The position numbers and the translations under genes were made by a program. Below the pieces are notes generated by a model, which was not told where the DNA came from, did no database searches, and worked only from the letters and a program-made list of their open reading frames with translations. Below are positions 43,404 to 52,710 of a stretch of 64,000 bases of DNA, piece after piece. Source of the DNA: Arcobacter sp. (GTDB lineage Bacteria > Campylobacterota > Campylobacteria > Campylobacterales > Arcobacteraceae); the NCBI GenBank assembly GCA_002869535.1, contig PKUK01000004.1, positions 1 to 64,000 of the forward strand, read 5' to 3'. How positions within the stretch are numbered: position 1 is the first letter of the stretch; the number at the start of each line of letters is the position of its first letter.

Positions 43404-44329
43404 AATGTATTCACTTTATATTTTTCTTTGAATTTTCTAATTAAACTTAATGAAATCATATTTAAAATCAATGTGATAACAAAAAGAACTAAACCTAAGG
43501 CAAATGCAGAAAGTGTTTCCGGAGAGTTAAACTCAAAATCACCTACTAAAGAGTTTACGATGGTAACTGTAACAGTTGTCATATCTTCTAGTGGATTCCA
43601 TGATAAGTTTGGACGAAGCCCTGCAGCCATAACAACAATCATTGTCTCTCCCAAAGCTTTTGAAAGTCCCAAAAGAGATGCTGAAATGATACCTGGCAGG
43701 GCAGATGGTAAAACAATATTTTTAATAATCTCACCATGAGTCATACCAAGTCCAAATGCAGCTTTTCTTTGAGAATCAGGAACTGCTCGAATAACATCAT
43801 CTGAAAGTGATGAAATTACAGGAATAATCATTATCCCCATAACAACACCTGAAGCAAGAGCTGAGTTAAAAGTAGCTTCTAAGCCAACAGCATCTGCCAT
43901 CTTTACAATAAGTGGAGCTACTGTAATTGCAGCAAAGAAACCATAAACAACAGTTGGAATACCTGCAAGTATTTCTAACATAGGTTTTAGATAATCTCTT
44001 AATTTTGGACTGGCATACTCACTCATATAAACAGCACTACCTAATCCAATAGGAATAGCTACTGCTAGTGCTATAAGCGTGATAACAAAAGTCCCTGAGA
44101 AAATTGGTAAAGCACCAAATTTACTTCCAATTACACCAGGTGACCATACTGTTCCTGTTAAAAAATACCAAAAACTTCTTAGCTTGAAAAATTCTATTGA
44201 TTCAAATAGTATTGAAAATAGGATTCCAAATGTTGTAAGAATAGAAATTGTTGCAGCTAAAATCAATAAAAATTTAATTAATTTTTCTATTAATAAAGCT
44301 TTTTTACTTTTAGATTCAAATGTATTCAA
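43400..44329 (-). CDS. pstC: Phosphate ABC transporter permease PstC
   Basis: 309 aa, six helices, with the VWSPGVIGSKFGALPIFSGTFVITLIALAVAIPIGLGSAVYMSEYA block, the EAA loop DSQRKAAFGLGMTHGEIIKNIVLPSALPGI and KALGETMIVVMAAG. It starts a transcript of its own: a PhoB-like box and a TATAAT lie 28-60 bases upstream. Confidence 0.96.
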   Translation of the reverse strand: MNTFESKSKKALLIEKLIKFLLILAATISILTTFGILFSILFESIEFFKLRSFWYFLTGTVWSPGVIGSKFGALPIFSGTFVITLIALAVAIPIGLGSAVYMSEYASPKLRDYLKPMLEILAGIPTVVYGFFAAITVAPLIVKMADAVGLEATFNSALASGVVMGIMIIPVISSLSDDVIRAVPDSQRKAAFGLGMTHGEIIKNIVLPSALPGIISASLLGLSKALGETMIVVMAAGLRPNLSWNPLEDMTTVTVTIVNSLVGDFEFNSPETLSAFALGLVLFVITLILNMISLSLIRKFKEKYKVNTL

Positions 44330-44356
44330 ATTTAACCTTCCTATTTTTTATTGGGA

Positions 44357-44362
44357 ATTATA
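44357..44362 (-). promoter_or_regulatory. -10 box of pstC
   Basis: TATAAT on the minus strand, 9 bases after the direct-repeat box and 28 bases before the pstC ATG. Confidence 0.7.
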
Positions 44363-44371
44363 TGTAAGAAA

Positions 44372-44389
44372 AATTACAAGATGATTACA
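44372..44389 (-). promoter_or_regulatory. PhoB-like box upstream of pstC
   Basis: TGTAATC-atct-TGTAATT on the minus strand: two half-sites with an 11-base period, ending 9 bases before a TATAAT. The layout copies the E. coli pho box, which replaces the -35 element. The same geometry recurs before pstS. Confidence 0.7.
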
Positions 44390-44393
44390 TAAT

Positions 44394-46124
44394 TTAAAAA
44401 GAGGCACAAATGGGTACTTCTAAATCTTTAGAGTATTTTTTCATGATGTTTAGAGTGTGGTCAAAATTAGATTTTTTTGAGTTTGAAGATATCTCAATAA
44501 TTGCACAAGAGCATGAGAGTAATTTAAATACTCTTTCTTCTCCAAATCTATCTTTTCCTTCAATATAACCATTTTGTTTATCTTCTTCTTTGTAAAGATT
44601 TTTTGCAGACTCTTTAAATTCACATAAGGCTTCATTTGTTATGTCATAAACTTTTTCAATATAACTATTTTTTATTCCAATAAAAAAGTCATCTCCTCCA
44701 ATATGTGCTACAAAAGAGTCATTTGGATATTTTTTTTGTAATAATTCAGAGAAAAGCAGTATTGCTCTATCCCCCTGTCTAAAGCCATAGTGATCATTAA
44801 ATGGTTTAAAGTTATCAAAATCAAAATATAAAATATGAGAGGTATATTTCTCTCTGTTTTTAAGACTTTTATAAATAAACAGTTCAATTTGTTTATTTCC
44901 TGGAAGTCTTGTAAGTGGGTTTTGATTCTCTGCAATCTCCAAATTTCTTTTGTGAGAGAGTTGTAAAAGTGAACGAAGGTCAATAAAACCGGCATATTTA
45001 TTCGCTTTTGTAATAAAAATACCTGATGAGTTGGGATCATGATTAAATATTTCTAAGGCTTTATCAATACCCCAAGATGATTCTACTGAAATAACTGGTT
45101 TTACGTATTTGCTTATTTTTGAGTTGTATGATTTATTTTGTGCTAAAGATAATCCATATTGTGAATATGAAATTTGTTTGATATCAACTTCATAAATTAC
45201 ACCCATAAAATTATCATAATCATCAACAATTGGGACAAAGTTATTATGTCTGTAATCTTTAAAATATAAAAATAAAGAGTGAAGTGAAGACTTAATATTT
45301 AAAGGAATAATATCTTGAATAAATTCTTGTTCTATTGGAGTTGCATCATCAGCTCTTTTTTCATTGATAAGGTTTTTAACAATATCTTTATAAATATGTT
45401 TAAGTTCTTGTACCTTTATTGTAGGTTTTTGAACAAAATAACCTTGTATAAAATCTGCACCAATATTTTTGCAAGTATAAAACTCATTTAAGGTTTCAAC
45501 TCCTTCTGCTACTACTTTCATCCCCATTATATGAGCCATGTTTATAATTGAAGAACAAAAAAGTCTTTTTTTAGAGTCGCTATCTATACTATCTATAAAA
45601 AATCTATCTATTTTAATTATATTTGCTTGTGAAAAATATAAAAGTTTTAGTCCTGAAACTCCTACCCCAAAATCATCAATGGCAATACAGTAATCACTGT
45701 TCTTATAAGTTTTAATCATTTCAACTAAGGCATTTTGTTCAATTAGAGTGCCTCTTTCACTCAATTCATAACAAATAACATTTTTATCAAAATTATATTT
45801 ACTTAAGATTTTTTTTGTATTACCTTTTGAGTAATTTTTTGTATGAATTATTCTGTTATCTAAGTTATAAAAAAGCTGAAGATTTTCAATATCTATTTGG
45901 GCAAATTTTTCAATTGCTTTATCTCGTAAAAGCAAGTCTAGTTGATATAGATAATCTTCTTTATATGCTAAATCAAATAAATCATGAATTTGTTCTAGAT
46001 TAGGTATTTTTTCTACATTTCTTATTAGTGCTTCAACTGCAAAAATCTTACCTGAATGTGAGTGTATAATAGGCTGAAAAGCGTAATCGAGTTTTTCAAC
46101 TATAGAGAGCCATTTTATTTTCAT
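44394..46124 (-). CDS. EAL-CBS-GGDEF cyclic di-GMP protein
   Basis: 576 aa. The EAL domain (residues 1-245) has FQPIIHSHSGKIFAVEALIRN, DDFGVGVSG, KVVAEGVET and DFIQGYFVQKP, so the main catalytic residues are present. CBS pair about 260-400. The GGDEF domain (about 405-570) has LTRLPGNKQIE and IGGDDFFIG, a GGDDF active-site variant. It may make or break c-di-GMP in response to a CBS ligand. It lies between pstS and pstC on the same strand but is bounded by the pstS terminator and the pstC promoter. A 15-base stem lies directly before its binding site. Confidence 0.88.
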   Translation of the reverse strand: MKIKWLSIVEKLDYAFQPIIHSHSGKIFAVEALIRNVEKIPNLEQIHDLFDLAYKEDYLYQLDLLLRDKAIEKFAQIDIENLQLFYNLDNRIIHTKNYSKGNTKKILSKYNFDKNVICYELSERGTLIEQNALVEMIKTYKNSDYCIAIDDFGVGVSGLKLLYFSQANIIKIDRFFIDSIDSDSKKRLFCSSIINMAHIMGMKVVAEGVETLNEFYTCKNIGADFIQGYFVQKPTIKVQELKHIYKDIVKNLINEKRADDATPIEQEFIQDIIPLNIKSSLHSLFLYFKDYRHNNFVPIVDDYDNFMGVIYEVDIKQISYSQYGLSLAQNKSYNSKISKYVKPVISVESSWGIDKALEIFNHDPNSSGIFITKANKYAGFIDLRSLLQLSHKRNLEIAENQNPLTRLPGNKQIELFIYKSLKNREKYTSHILYFDFDNFKPFNDHYGFRQGDRAILLFSELLQKKYPNDSFVAHIGGDDFFIGIKNSYIEKVYDITNEALCEFKESAKNLYKEEDKQNGYIEGKDRFGEERVFKLLSCSCAIIEISSNSKKSNFDHTLNIMKKYSKDLEVPICASF

Positions 46125-46137
46125 ATTTAATCCTATT

Positions 46138-46184
46138 TATAGCCCTTTATCTCTTCGTTCGCGTACAACAGATAAAGAGCTATA
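46138..46184 (-). promoter_or_regulatory. Leader hairpin before the EAL-CBS-GGDEF gene
   Basis: On the minus strand TATAGCTCTTTATCT (46184-46170) pairs with AGATAAAGGGCTATA (46152-46138) over 15 positions with a 17-base loop GTTGTACGCGAACGAAG. One pair is U.G on the minus strand but C.A on the plus strand, pointing to a minus-strand RNA. The stem ends just before the AGGA site of the downstream gene. No T-run follows. Confidence 0.6.
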
Positions 46185-46193
46185 ACTAGAATC

Positions 46194-46216
46194 AAAAAGA
46201 GGAATAACCTCTTTTT
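46194..46216. terminator. Terminator of pstS
   Basis: AAAAAGAGG-AATAA-CCTCTTTTT begins 3 bases after the pstS stop. The A-run and T-run allow action in both directions. Confidence 0.9.
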
Positions 46217-46219
46217 AAT

Positions 46220-47275
46220 TTAGTGTTTTTTACTTAATTCTGCTAAAGTGATTTTAGTTCTTTTAGCAACACTTGATCTGATTGCATTTCTATCAGCATC
46301 TGGAAGTGGAATTAATCCAATTTCACCTAATATACTATCTTTACCAATCATTTTTTCACTCATGAATAATTCAACATATTTACTTATAGCTGGAACTTCT
46401 TTTGAATGAGAGTTTTTGATATAGAAGAATAATGATCTAGATACTGGATATTTCCCTGAAGAAATTGTATCTGGAGTTGGTTCAACTTTGTTGATTGTAG
46501 CACCTTGGATTACATCATCATTTTCAACTAAGAAAGAGAATCCAAATACACCAAATGCATCTGTATTTTTAGTTAATTTTTGAACGATTAAGTTATCATT
46601 TTCACCTGATTCTACATAAACACCATCTGTTCTAATTACAGAATATTTTTTATATTTTTTGTTAGCTTTTTTGTCAGCTTTGTAAAGATTTGTATATAGA
46701 TCCATTTTTTTGAAAGTAGATTGCATAACTAATTCTTCAAAAGCATCTCTTGTACCTGAAGATTTTGGTGGTCCGTAAACAATGATTTCTCTATTTGGTA
46801 AAGATGCATCAATGTCTGACCATTTTTTATATGGGTTAGCAATTAGTGATTTACCATCTTTTGAAGGAACTTCTTTAGCAACTGCTAAAGCTAAGTGTTC
46901 TTTTGAAATATCAAATTTAGCGTTTGATTTTGCTTGTGCAAATGCAATACCATCATAACCAATTACAGCTTCAGTGATATCAGTAACACCATTTTTTTCA
47001 CATAGTTTAAACTCTTTAGTTTTCATTCTTCTTGAAGCATTTGTGATATCTGGAGTATTCATATCATTTCCAGCACAGAATAATTTCATTCCACCACCTG
47101 AACCAGTTGATTCAACAACAGGAGTTGGGAATTTAGTTGTAGCTCCTAATTCTTCAGCAACAGAAGATGAGAAAGGATAAACAGTAGAAGAACCAACTAT
47201 TTTGATTTGGTCTCTAGCACTTAGTGTAACAGTTAAAGCAGCAGATGCTAATAACGCGATTGCAGTTTTTTTCAT
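46220..47275 (-). CDS. pstS: Phosphate-binding protein PstS
   Basis: 351 aa with signal peptide (MKKTAIALLASAALTVTLSA). Substrate-binding motifs: IKIVGSSTVYPFSSSVAEEL, VESTGSGGGMKLFCAGN, DITNASRRMK and YGPPKSSGTRDAFEEL, the Ser/Thr/Arg/Asp set that holds phosphate. It is the periplasmic receptor for PstCAB, encoded separately with its own promoter and terminator, as befits high expression. Confidence 0.96.
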   Translation of the reverse strand: MKKTAIALLASAALTVTLSARDQIKIVGSSTVYPFSSSVAEELGATTKFPTPVVESTGSGGGMKLFCAGNDMNTPDITNASRRMKTKEFKLCEKNGVTDITEAVIGYDGIAFAQAKSNAKFDISKEHLALAVAKEVPSKDGKSLIANPYKKWSDIDASLPNREIIVYGPPKSSGTRDAFEELVMQSTFKKMDLYTNLYKADKKANKKYKKYSVIRTDGVYVESGENDNLIVQKLTKNTDAFGVFGFSFLVENDDVIQGATINKVEPTPDTISSGKYPVSRSLFFYIKNSHSKEVPAISKYVELFMSEKMIGKDSILGEIGLIPLPDADRNAIRSSVAKRTKITLAELSKKH

Positions 47276-47308
47276 ATTTTTTTCTCCAATATTTTTTTTG
47301 ACGAAGAA

Positions 47309-47314
47309 ATTATA
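47309..47314 (-). promoter_or_regulatory. -10 box of pstS
   Basis: TATAAT on the minus strand, 9 bases after the direct-repeat box and 33 bases before the pstS ATG. Confidence 0.7.
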
Positions 47315-47323
47315 ATTGCAAAC

Positions 47324-47341
47324 GATTACATTTTGGTTACT
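47324..47341 (-). promoter_or_regulatory. PhoB-like box upstream of pstS
   Basis: AGTAACC-aaaa-TGTAATC on the minus strand: two half-sites with an 11-base period, ending 9 bases before a TATAAT. Same layout as the box before pstC. Confidence 0.7.
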
Positions 47342-47364
47342 AATGTGAGTTAATGTAGAGTAAA

Positions 47365-47388
47365 GCTAATGGATTATAATCCATTAGC
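47365..47388. terminator. Palindrome over the prfA stop codon
   Basis: GCTAATGGATTA-TAATCCATTAGC is a perfect 24-base palindrome that includes the prfA stop codon. It may protect or end the prfA transcript before the pstS promoter; the T-run is poor. Confidence 0.45.
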
Positions 47389-48441
47389 CTCAATTGCTTT
47401 TGATTGAGCATCAGCGATTAATGGGTCAATGATTTCATCAAAAACACCATCATTCATTACTGCTTCAAGTCTGTATAATGTAAGGTTAATTCTATGGTCA
47501 CTTATTCGACCTTGTGGATAATTATATGTTCTAATTCTTCCACTTCGATCTCCAGTTCCAACTTGTTCTTTTCTGCTGGCACCTTCTGAGTCCATTTTTT
47601 CTTGCATCTGAATGTCATAAAGTCTAGCTTTTAAAACTTTCATTGCTTTATCTTTATTTTTATGTTGAGACTTTTGGTCTTGGTTTGTTACAACAAGCCC
47701 TGAAGGAATATGTGTAATCCTAACTGCAGAGTCAGTAGTATTTACTGATTGTCCACCATTTCCACTAGCTCTCATAACATCAATTTTTAAATCACCCGGA
47801 TCGATTTCAACTTCTACATCATCAACTTCTGGCATAACTGCAACAGTAATAGCTGATGTATGAACTCTCCCTTGTGATTCAGTCGCTGGAACTCTTTGAA
47901 CCCTGTGTGTTCCGCTTTCATATTTTAGTCTTGAATAAACCTGTTCACCTTTAAATAAAGCAACGATCTCTTTGTATCCGCCTGCTTCATTCTCATTTTG
48001 GTTCATTATCTCAACTTTCCACCCTTTTTGTTCCGCATATCTTAAATATGCCCTAAATAGGTTTCCTACAAATATTCCTGCTTCATCACCACCTGCACCA
48101 GCTCTTAGTTCTATAAATATATTTTTATCATCATTAGGATCTTTAGGAATCATAAGAACTTTTATCTCTTCTTCAATAGCAGGTTTTCTAACCTCTAAAT
48201 CTTTAAGTTCATCTTTTGCCAGTTCACCTAAATCTGGATCGTCAAGTAACATTTTGTTATCTTGAATATCATTTAATACACTTATATATTCTTTAGCTTT
48301 ATTTACGATTGGTTCAATCGATGACTGCTCTTTTGAAAGTGTAGTCATTCTTTTTATGTCTGAAGAGATATCTGGAGAAGCTAATAATCCATTAATCTCC
48401 TCATATCTATCAATAAATAGTTGTAATTTATCTTGTAACAT
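47374..48441 (-). CDS. prfA: Peptide chain release factor 1
   Basis: 355 aa. Contains the GGQ hydrolysis motif in [25 protein letters not shown] and the codon-reading loop near [23 protein letters not shown]. It releases peptides at UAA and UAG. It follows rpsT by about 70 bases on the same strand. Confidence 0.98.
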   Translation of the reverse strand: MLQDKLQLFIDRYEEINGLLASPDISSDIKRMTTLSKEQSSIEPIVNKAKEYISVLNDIQDNKMLLDDPDLGELAKDELKDLEVRKPAIEEEIKVLMIPKDPNDDKNIFIELRAGAGGDEAGIFVGNLFRAYLRYAEQKGWKVEIMNQNENEAGGYKEIVALFKGEQVYSRLKYESGTHRVQRVPATESQGRVHTSAITVAVMPEVDDVEVEIDPGDLKIDVMRASGNGGQSVNTTDSAVRITHIPSGLVVTNQDQKSQHKNKDKAMKVLKARLYDIQMQEKMDSEGASRKEQVGTGDRSGRIRTYNYPQGRISDHRINLTLYRLEAVMNDGVFDEIIDPLIADAQSKAIEANGL

Positions 48442-48510
48442 ATTTTGTAGTATTTATAAGCAAATAAATAAAATTAACTACCATATTATTGATATGATAG
48501 TAAATTTTAA

Positions 48511-48771
48511 TTATAGAGCGTTAACTTTTACTTGTAGTCTACTAACTTTTCTAGCTGCAGTTCCTTTTTTAAGGATACCTTTTGCAATACAGTGGTGCAC
48601 GTATTTATTTGCAGTTTTCATTGCAGCAGCTGCTTTTTCTTTATCATTAGCTTCAACTGCTGATAATACATCTTTCGTTACGTTCTTAATTCTTGTTTTG
48701 TAAAATCTGTTTCTCTCAGTTTTTACTATCGTTTGTTTAGCTCTTTTAGCCGAAGATTTATGGTTTGCCAT
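48511..48771 (-). CDS. rpsT: 30S ribosomal protein S20
   Basis: 86 aa, basic and helical: MANHKSSAKRAKQTIVKTERN and ANKYVHHCIAKGILKKGTAARKVSRL are the family blocks. The start follows AGGTTAAAA. It precedes prfA on the minus strand, as in other Campylobacterota, and is divergent from glmM. Confidence 0.97.
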   Translation of the reverse strand: MANHKSSAKRAKQTIVKTERNRFYKTRIKNVTKDVLSAVEANDKEKAAAAMKTANKYVHHCIAKGILKKGTAARKVSRLQVKVNAL

Positions 48772-48862
48772 TTTTAACCTCTTTATAATTTTTTTAAGGC
48801 TAGAATACTAGCCAATTAACTTTAAAGTAAGTTTAAATTAAGTTTAATTTTAGGATTTTTCA

Positions 48863-50197
48863 ATGAAACTATTTGGTACAGATGGTGTAAGAGGTCAAGC
48901 TGGCTCATTTTTAGACGCTATGACGGTGATGAAGCTAGCAATGGCTGCAGGAATTTATTTTAGAAAACATTCATATACAAACAAGATTTTAGTAGGAAAA
49001 GATACTAGAAGAAGTGGATATATGATTGAAAATGCATTAGTTTCAGGATTGACTGCTGTTGGATATGATGTTATTCAAATAGGTCCAATGCCAACTCCTG
49101 CTATTGCATTTTTAACTGAATCAATGAGATGTGATGCTGGAATTATGATATCAGCTTCTCATAATCCTTTTGAAGATAATGGAATAAAATTCTTTGATCA
49201 ACATGGAAATAAATTGGGAAGTGATTGTGAAAAAGCAATAGAAGAACTCTTTTTTGATGAAGAGGCTAGAACAAATGGACAAAAAACTGGCAAAGAGATA
49301 GGTTCATCAAAAAGAATAGATGATGTTATTGGAAGATATATTGTATCAATCAAGAGCTCTTTTCCAAAAGAATTAACACTAAATGGGCTTAGGATTGTAC
49401 TTGATTGTGCAAATGGTGCTGCTTATAAAGTTGCTCCAACAATCCTTGAAGAACTTGGTGCTGAAGTATTTACAATAAATGCAAAACCAAATGGATTTAA
49501 TATCAATGAAAACAGTGGAGCAATGCATCCTGAAAATGTTGCTAAAGTAGTAAGAGAAGTAAGAGCAGATATTGGACTAGCTCTTGATGGAGATGCTGAT
49601 AGACTTGTAGTAATAGATGAAAATGGTGATACTGTAGATGGAGATAAACTTTTAGGTGCCTTATGCGTATACTTAAGTGAGAAGGGCATATTAAAAGGTG
49701 AGGCTTGTGTTGCTACAGTTATGAGTAATAAAGCCTTAGAGGACTATCTAGACTCTTTTGATTTAAAGTTAAATCGAACTGATGTTGGTGATAAGCATGT
49801 TTTAGAAAATATGAAGAGTAACAATATAAACTTTGGAGGAGAACAAAGTGGACATGTTATCTTCTCTGATGTTTCAAAAACAGGAGATGGACTTGCAACT
49901 GCCTTACAAGTCTTATCTTATTTAATAGAGAGTGGTAAAAAAGCAAGTAAAGCTTTAAATGGTTTTGAACTCTATCCACAAGTTTTAAAAAATATAAAAG
50001 TAAGTGAAAAAATTCCACTTGATGAAATTGAAGGATTAAAAGAGCTTCAAGAAGAGATTAAATCTAAAGGTATGAGAGATTTAATTAGATATTCTGGAAC
50101 AGAAAATAAGCTAAGAGTATTGATTGAAGGTCGTGATAAAAAATTAGTAAATGAGTACATGGACAGATTAGTAGAGTTTTTAACAAAAACACTATGA
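48863..50197 (+). CDS. glmM: Phosphoglucosamine mutase
   Basis: 444 aa. Active-site Ser in [13 protein letters not shown], metal loop [11 protein letters not shown], sugar loop [12 protein letters not shown] and phosphate loop [13 protein letters not shown]. It converts glucosamine 6-phosphate to the 1-phosphate for peptidoglycan and LPS synthesis. Its stop overlaps the lspA start (ATGA-type, 4 bases). Confidence 0.97.
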   Translation: MKLFGTDGVRGQAGSFLDAMTVMKLAMAAGIYFRKHSYTNKILVGKDTRRSGYMIENALVSGLTAVGYDVIQIGPMPTPAIAFLTESMRCDAGIMISASHNPFEDNGIKFFDQHGNKLGSDCEKAIEELFFDEEARTNGQKTGKEIGSSKRIDDVIGRYIVSIKSSFPKELTLNGLRIVLDCANGAAYKVAPTILEELGAEVFTINAKPNGFNINENSGAMHPENVAKVVREVRADIGLALDGDADRLVVIDENGDTVDGDKLLGALCVYLSEKGILKGEACVATVMSNKALEDYLDSFDLKLNRTDVGDKHVLENMKSNNINFGGEQSGHVIFSDVSKTGDGLATALQVLSYLIESGKKASKALNGFELYPQVLKNIKVSEKIPLDEIEGLKELQEEIKSKGMRDLIRYSGTENKLRVLIEGRDKKLVNEYMDRLVEFLTKTL

Positions 50198-50655
50198 ACC
50201 AAAAATTAACTATTTCAGTAGTACTATTTTTATTGCTAGTTATTATTGACCAGTATATAAAATATGGTTTTGTATTTTTAAAGTATGGTTTTGAAAGTGA
50301 CTGTATTTCTTTAGTTCTTGCATATAATTATGGTGTTGCCTTTTCTATGTTAGAATTTTTAAAAGAGTATTTAAAGTTTATACAATTAGCATTAATAGTA
50401 GCTATTTTTGTATATTTATATTTTAATAAAGAGGTCTTTTTAAAATATTATATCCCAATTTCTATGCTTCTAGCAGGTGGATTGTCTAATATTTTGGATA
50501 GATTTACTTATGGGGCAGTCGTTGATTATGTCTATTGGCATTGTGGATTTGATTTTGCTATATTCAATTTTGCGGATGTAATTATTGATATATCAATTGT
50601 ACTAATTCTTTATATGCAATATAAACAATATAAAGAGGATAAAAAAAGAGTCTAG
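50194..50655 (+). CDS. lspA: Signal peptidase II
   Basis: 153 aa, four membrane helices. Catalytic Asp pair in [15 protein letters not shown] and [15 protein letters not shown]. It cleaves prolipoprotein signal peptides; a substrate is encoded in the window (the Mla lipoprotein). Translation is coupled to glmM. Confidence 0.96.
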   Translation: MNQKLTISVVLFLLLVIIDQYIKYGFVFLKYGFESDCISLVLAYNYGVAFSMLEFLKEYLKFIQLALIVAIFVYLYFNKEVFLKYYIPISMLLAGGLSNILDRFTYGAVVDYVYWHCGFDFAIFNFADVIIDISIVLILYMQYKQYKEDKKRV

Positions 50656-50664
50656 ACTCTTTTT
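50643..50664. terminator. Terminator after lspA
   Basis: AAAAAGAGT-CTAG-ACTCTTTTT; the lspA stop codon sits in the loop, and a T-run ends the hairpin. Confidence 0.85.
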
Positions 50665-50732
50665 GAAAGCTAAACAGATTTTAGCTATAATCGGGCAAAT
50701 TAAAAAAGATAAGTTAAATAAAGAGAGAAAAT

Positions 50733-52013
50733 ATGGGTCAAACTATTACAGAAAAAATTTTTAGTGAACATGTAGGAAGAGAAGTTTACGCAGGTGAGAT
50801 TGTAAGAAGTCCAATAGATATGGTTATTGGAAATGATATTACAACTCCTATTTCAATTAGAGCATTTGAAGAGGGTGGTTTTGAAAAACTTGCAAATCCT
50901 GAAGGTTTTGCAATTGTACTTGATCACTTTATTCCTGCAAAAGATATTGCATCTGCTAACCAAGCAAAAATCTCAAGAGATTTTGCAGCAAAACATGACT
51001 TAAAATACTTTTTTGATGAAAAAGATATGGGAATTGAGCATGCACTTTTACCAGAAAAAGGTTTAGTATTACCAGGTGATGTTATTATAGGTGCAGATTC
51101 ACATACCTGTACTCATGGCTGATTAGGTGCATTTTCTACTGGTATGGGTTCAACAGATATCTCATTTGGTATGATTACTGGTGGAAACTGGTTTAAAGTT
51201 CCTGAAGCTATTAAAGTTGTATTCAAAGGTAAACCAGCATATCAAATCACTGGTAAAGATTTAATTCTTGAAATCATTAGAATTTTAGGTGTTGATGGTG
51301 CTTTATATAAAACTTTAGAGTTTACTGGTGAAGCAATTCAATACTTATCTATGGATGATAGATTCTCTTTATGTAATATGGCTATTGAAGCGGGTGCTAA
51401 AAATGGTATTGTTGCTTATGATGATGTTACAAAAGAGTTCTTAGAGCAAACAGCAGAATTAAATGGTGGATTAAGAGCAGAACCAAAAATTCATTATTCA
51501 GATGATGATGCTGTTTATACTCAAGTAATTGAAATTGATACAGATAAATTAGAGCCTGTAATTGCATATCCTTTTTTACCATCAAATGGTCATAGTGTTT
51601 CTCAAGCAGTTGAAGATAATATAAAAGTTGACCAAATATTTATTGGTTCTTGTACAAATGGAAGATTATCTGATTTTAAAGTAGCTGCTGAAATTTTAGA
51701 AGGTAAAAAAGTTGCACGTCATGCAAGACTTATTTTAACTCCTGGAACACAAAAAATATTAAGAGATGCTACAAAAGCAGGATATATTGATATCTTAGTT
51801 GATGCAGGTGCAGTTGTTTCAAATCCAACTTGTGGAGCATGTCTAGGTGGATATATGGGGATTTTAGGTGATGGAGAGGTTTGTATCTCTACAACTAATA
51901 GAAACTTTGTAGGACGAATGGGTTCAAGAAGCTCGAAAATTTATTTAGCTAATAGTGCAGTAGCAGCTGCTAGTGCAATTAGTGGATATATTACGGATCC
52001 AAGAAGCCTGTAA
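50733..52013 (+). pseudogene. leuC: 3-isopropylmalate dehydratase large subunit with an in-frame TGA
   Basis: The frame spans 426 aa of LeuC, an aconitase-family enzyme that isomerises isopropylmalate in leucine synthesis. It has GADSHTCTHG, LGAFSTGMGSTD, FIGSCTNGRLSDF and VSNPTCGACLGGYMG (three Fe-S cysteines). Codon 130 (51120-51122) is TGA between THG and LGAF, where the family has Ala. The frame is open on both sides. A truncated product would lack the cluster ligands. leuD is not adjacent. A real loss would cause leucine auxotrophy unless another leuC exists. Ala GCN to TGA needs two changes, so error or an unusual residue should be considered. Confidence 0.85.
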
Positions 52014-52613
52014 ATGCTCAAGCCACAATTTGATATACCTTGTGTAATCCTTTGTGGTGGCAAAAGCTCACGAATGGGAGAAGATAAAGCTCTTCTTCCA
52101 TTTTCTAACTATAACTCCCTTGCACAATACCAATATGAAAGATTGAAACCTTACTTTAAAGAAATCTATTTATCTTCAAAAACAAACAAATTTGATTTTC
52201 TCAAAGAGAGTGAGAATCAAAAGAATGCAAATATTATTTATGACAATATTAATGATGAAAGCTCACCTTTAATTGCGTTAAAAAGTATCCTTGAATCTAT
52301 TAACTTAAATAAAGCTTTTATTATAACAGTAGATACTCCTTTTGTAAAAATACCCACTATTGAGAAATTAATAATAAACTCAAATATAAGTAATATTACT
52401 ATTGCAACTACAGCAAGAGAACATAATTTGTGTGGAGTATATGATAAGTCTTGCTTATCTTTAATAGATAAAATGATATCAGATAATAACCATAAAATAG
52501 GATTTTTAATTAATAATATGACTTCTAATAAAATCAAATTTTATGATGAAAATGAATTTTTAAATTTGAACAAAATTGAAGATTATAAAAAAGCACTTTC
52601 TATTATAAGTTAA
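52014..52613 (+). CDS. mobA: Molybdenum cofactor guanylyltransferase
   Basis: 199 aa. Nucleotide-binding start ILCGGKSSRMGEDKALLPF and ITVDTPFVKIPTI (metal-binding D-x-P). It attaches GMP to molybdopterin to give the bis-MGD cofactor used by formate dehydrogenase and nitrate reductase, in line with the FDH-type cytochrome b at 22756. The ATG directly follows the leuC stop codon. Confidence 0.92.
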   Translation: MLKPQFDIPCVILCGGKSSRMGEDKALLPFSNYNSLAQYQYERLKPYFKEIYLSSKTNKFDFLKESENQKNANIIYDNINDESSPLIALKSILESINLNKAFIITVDTPFVKIPTIEKLIINSNISNITIATTAREHNLCGVYDKSCLSLIDKMISDNNHKIGFLINNMTSNKIKFYDENEFLNLNKIEDYKKALSIIS

Positions 52614-52710
52614 ACTAATATTTATTATAAAATAATTTAAGTTATATTTAAGTTTTATATTACTTCAACTTTGATATTCTTCATGAAAGAAAATTTGAAA
52701 AGGTAATTTT

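Noticed and set aside
51120-51122. Selenocysteine or recoded TGA in leuC
   Set aside because: The family has Ala here, not Cys, I see no selenocysteine hairpin, and the other two interrupted genes carry TAG and TAA, so a single recoding rule does not explain them.
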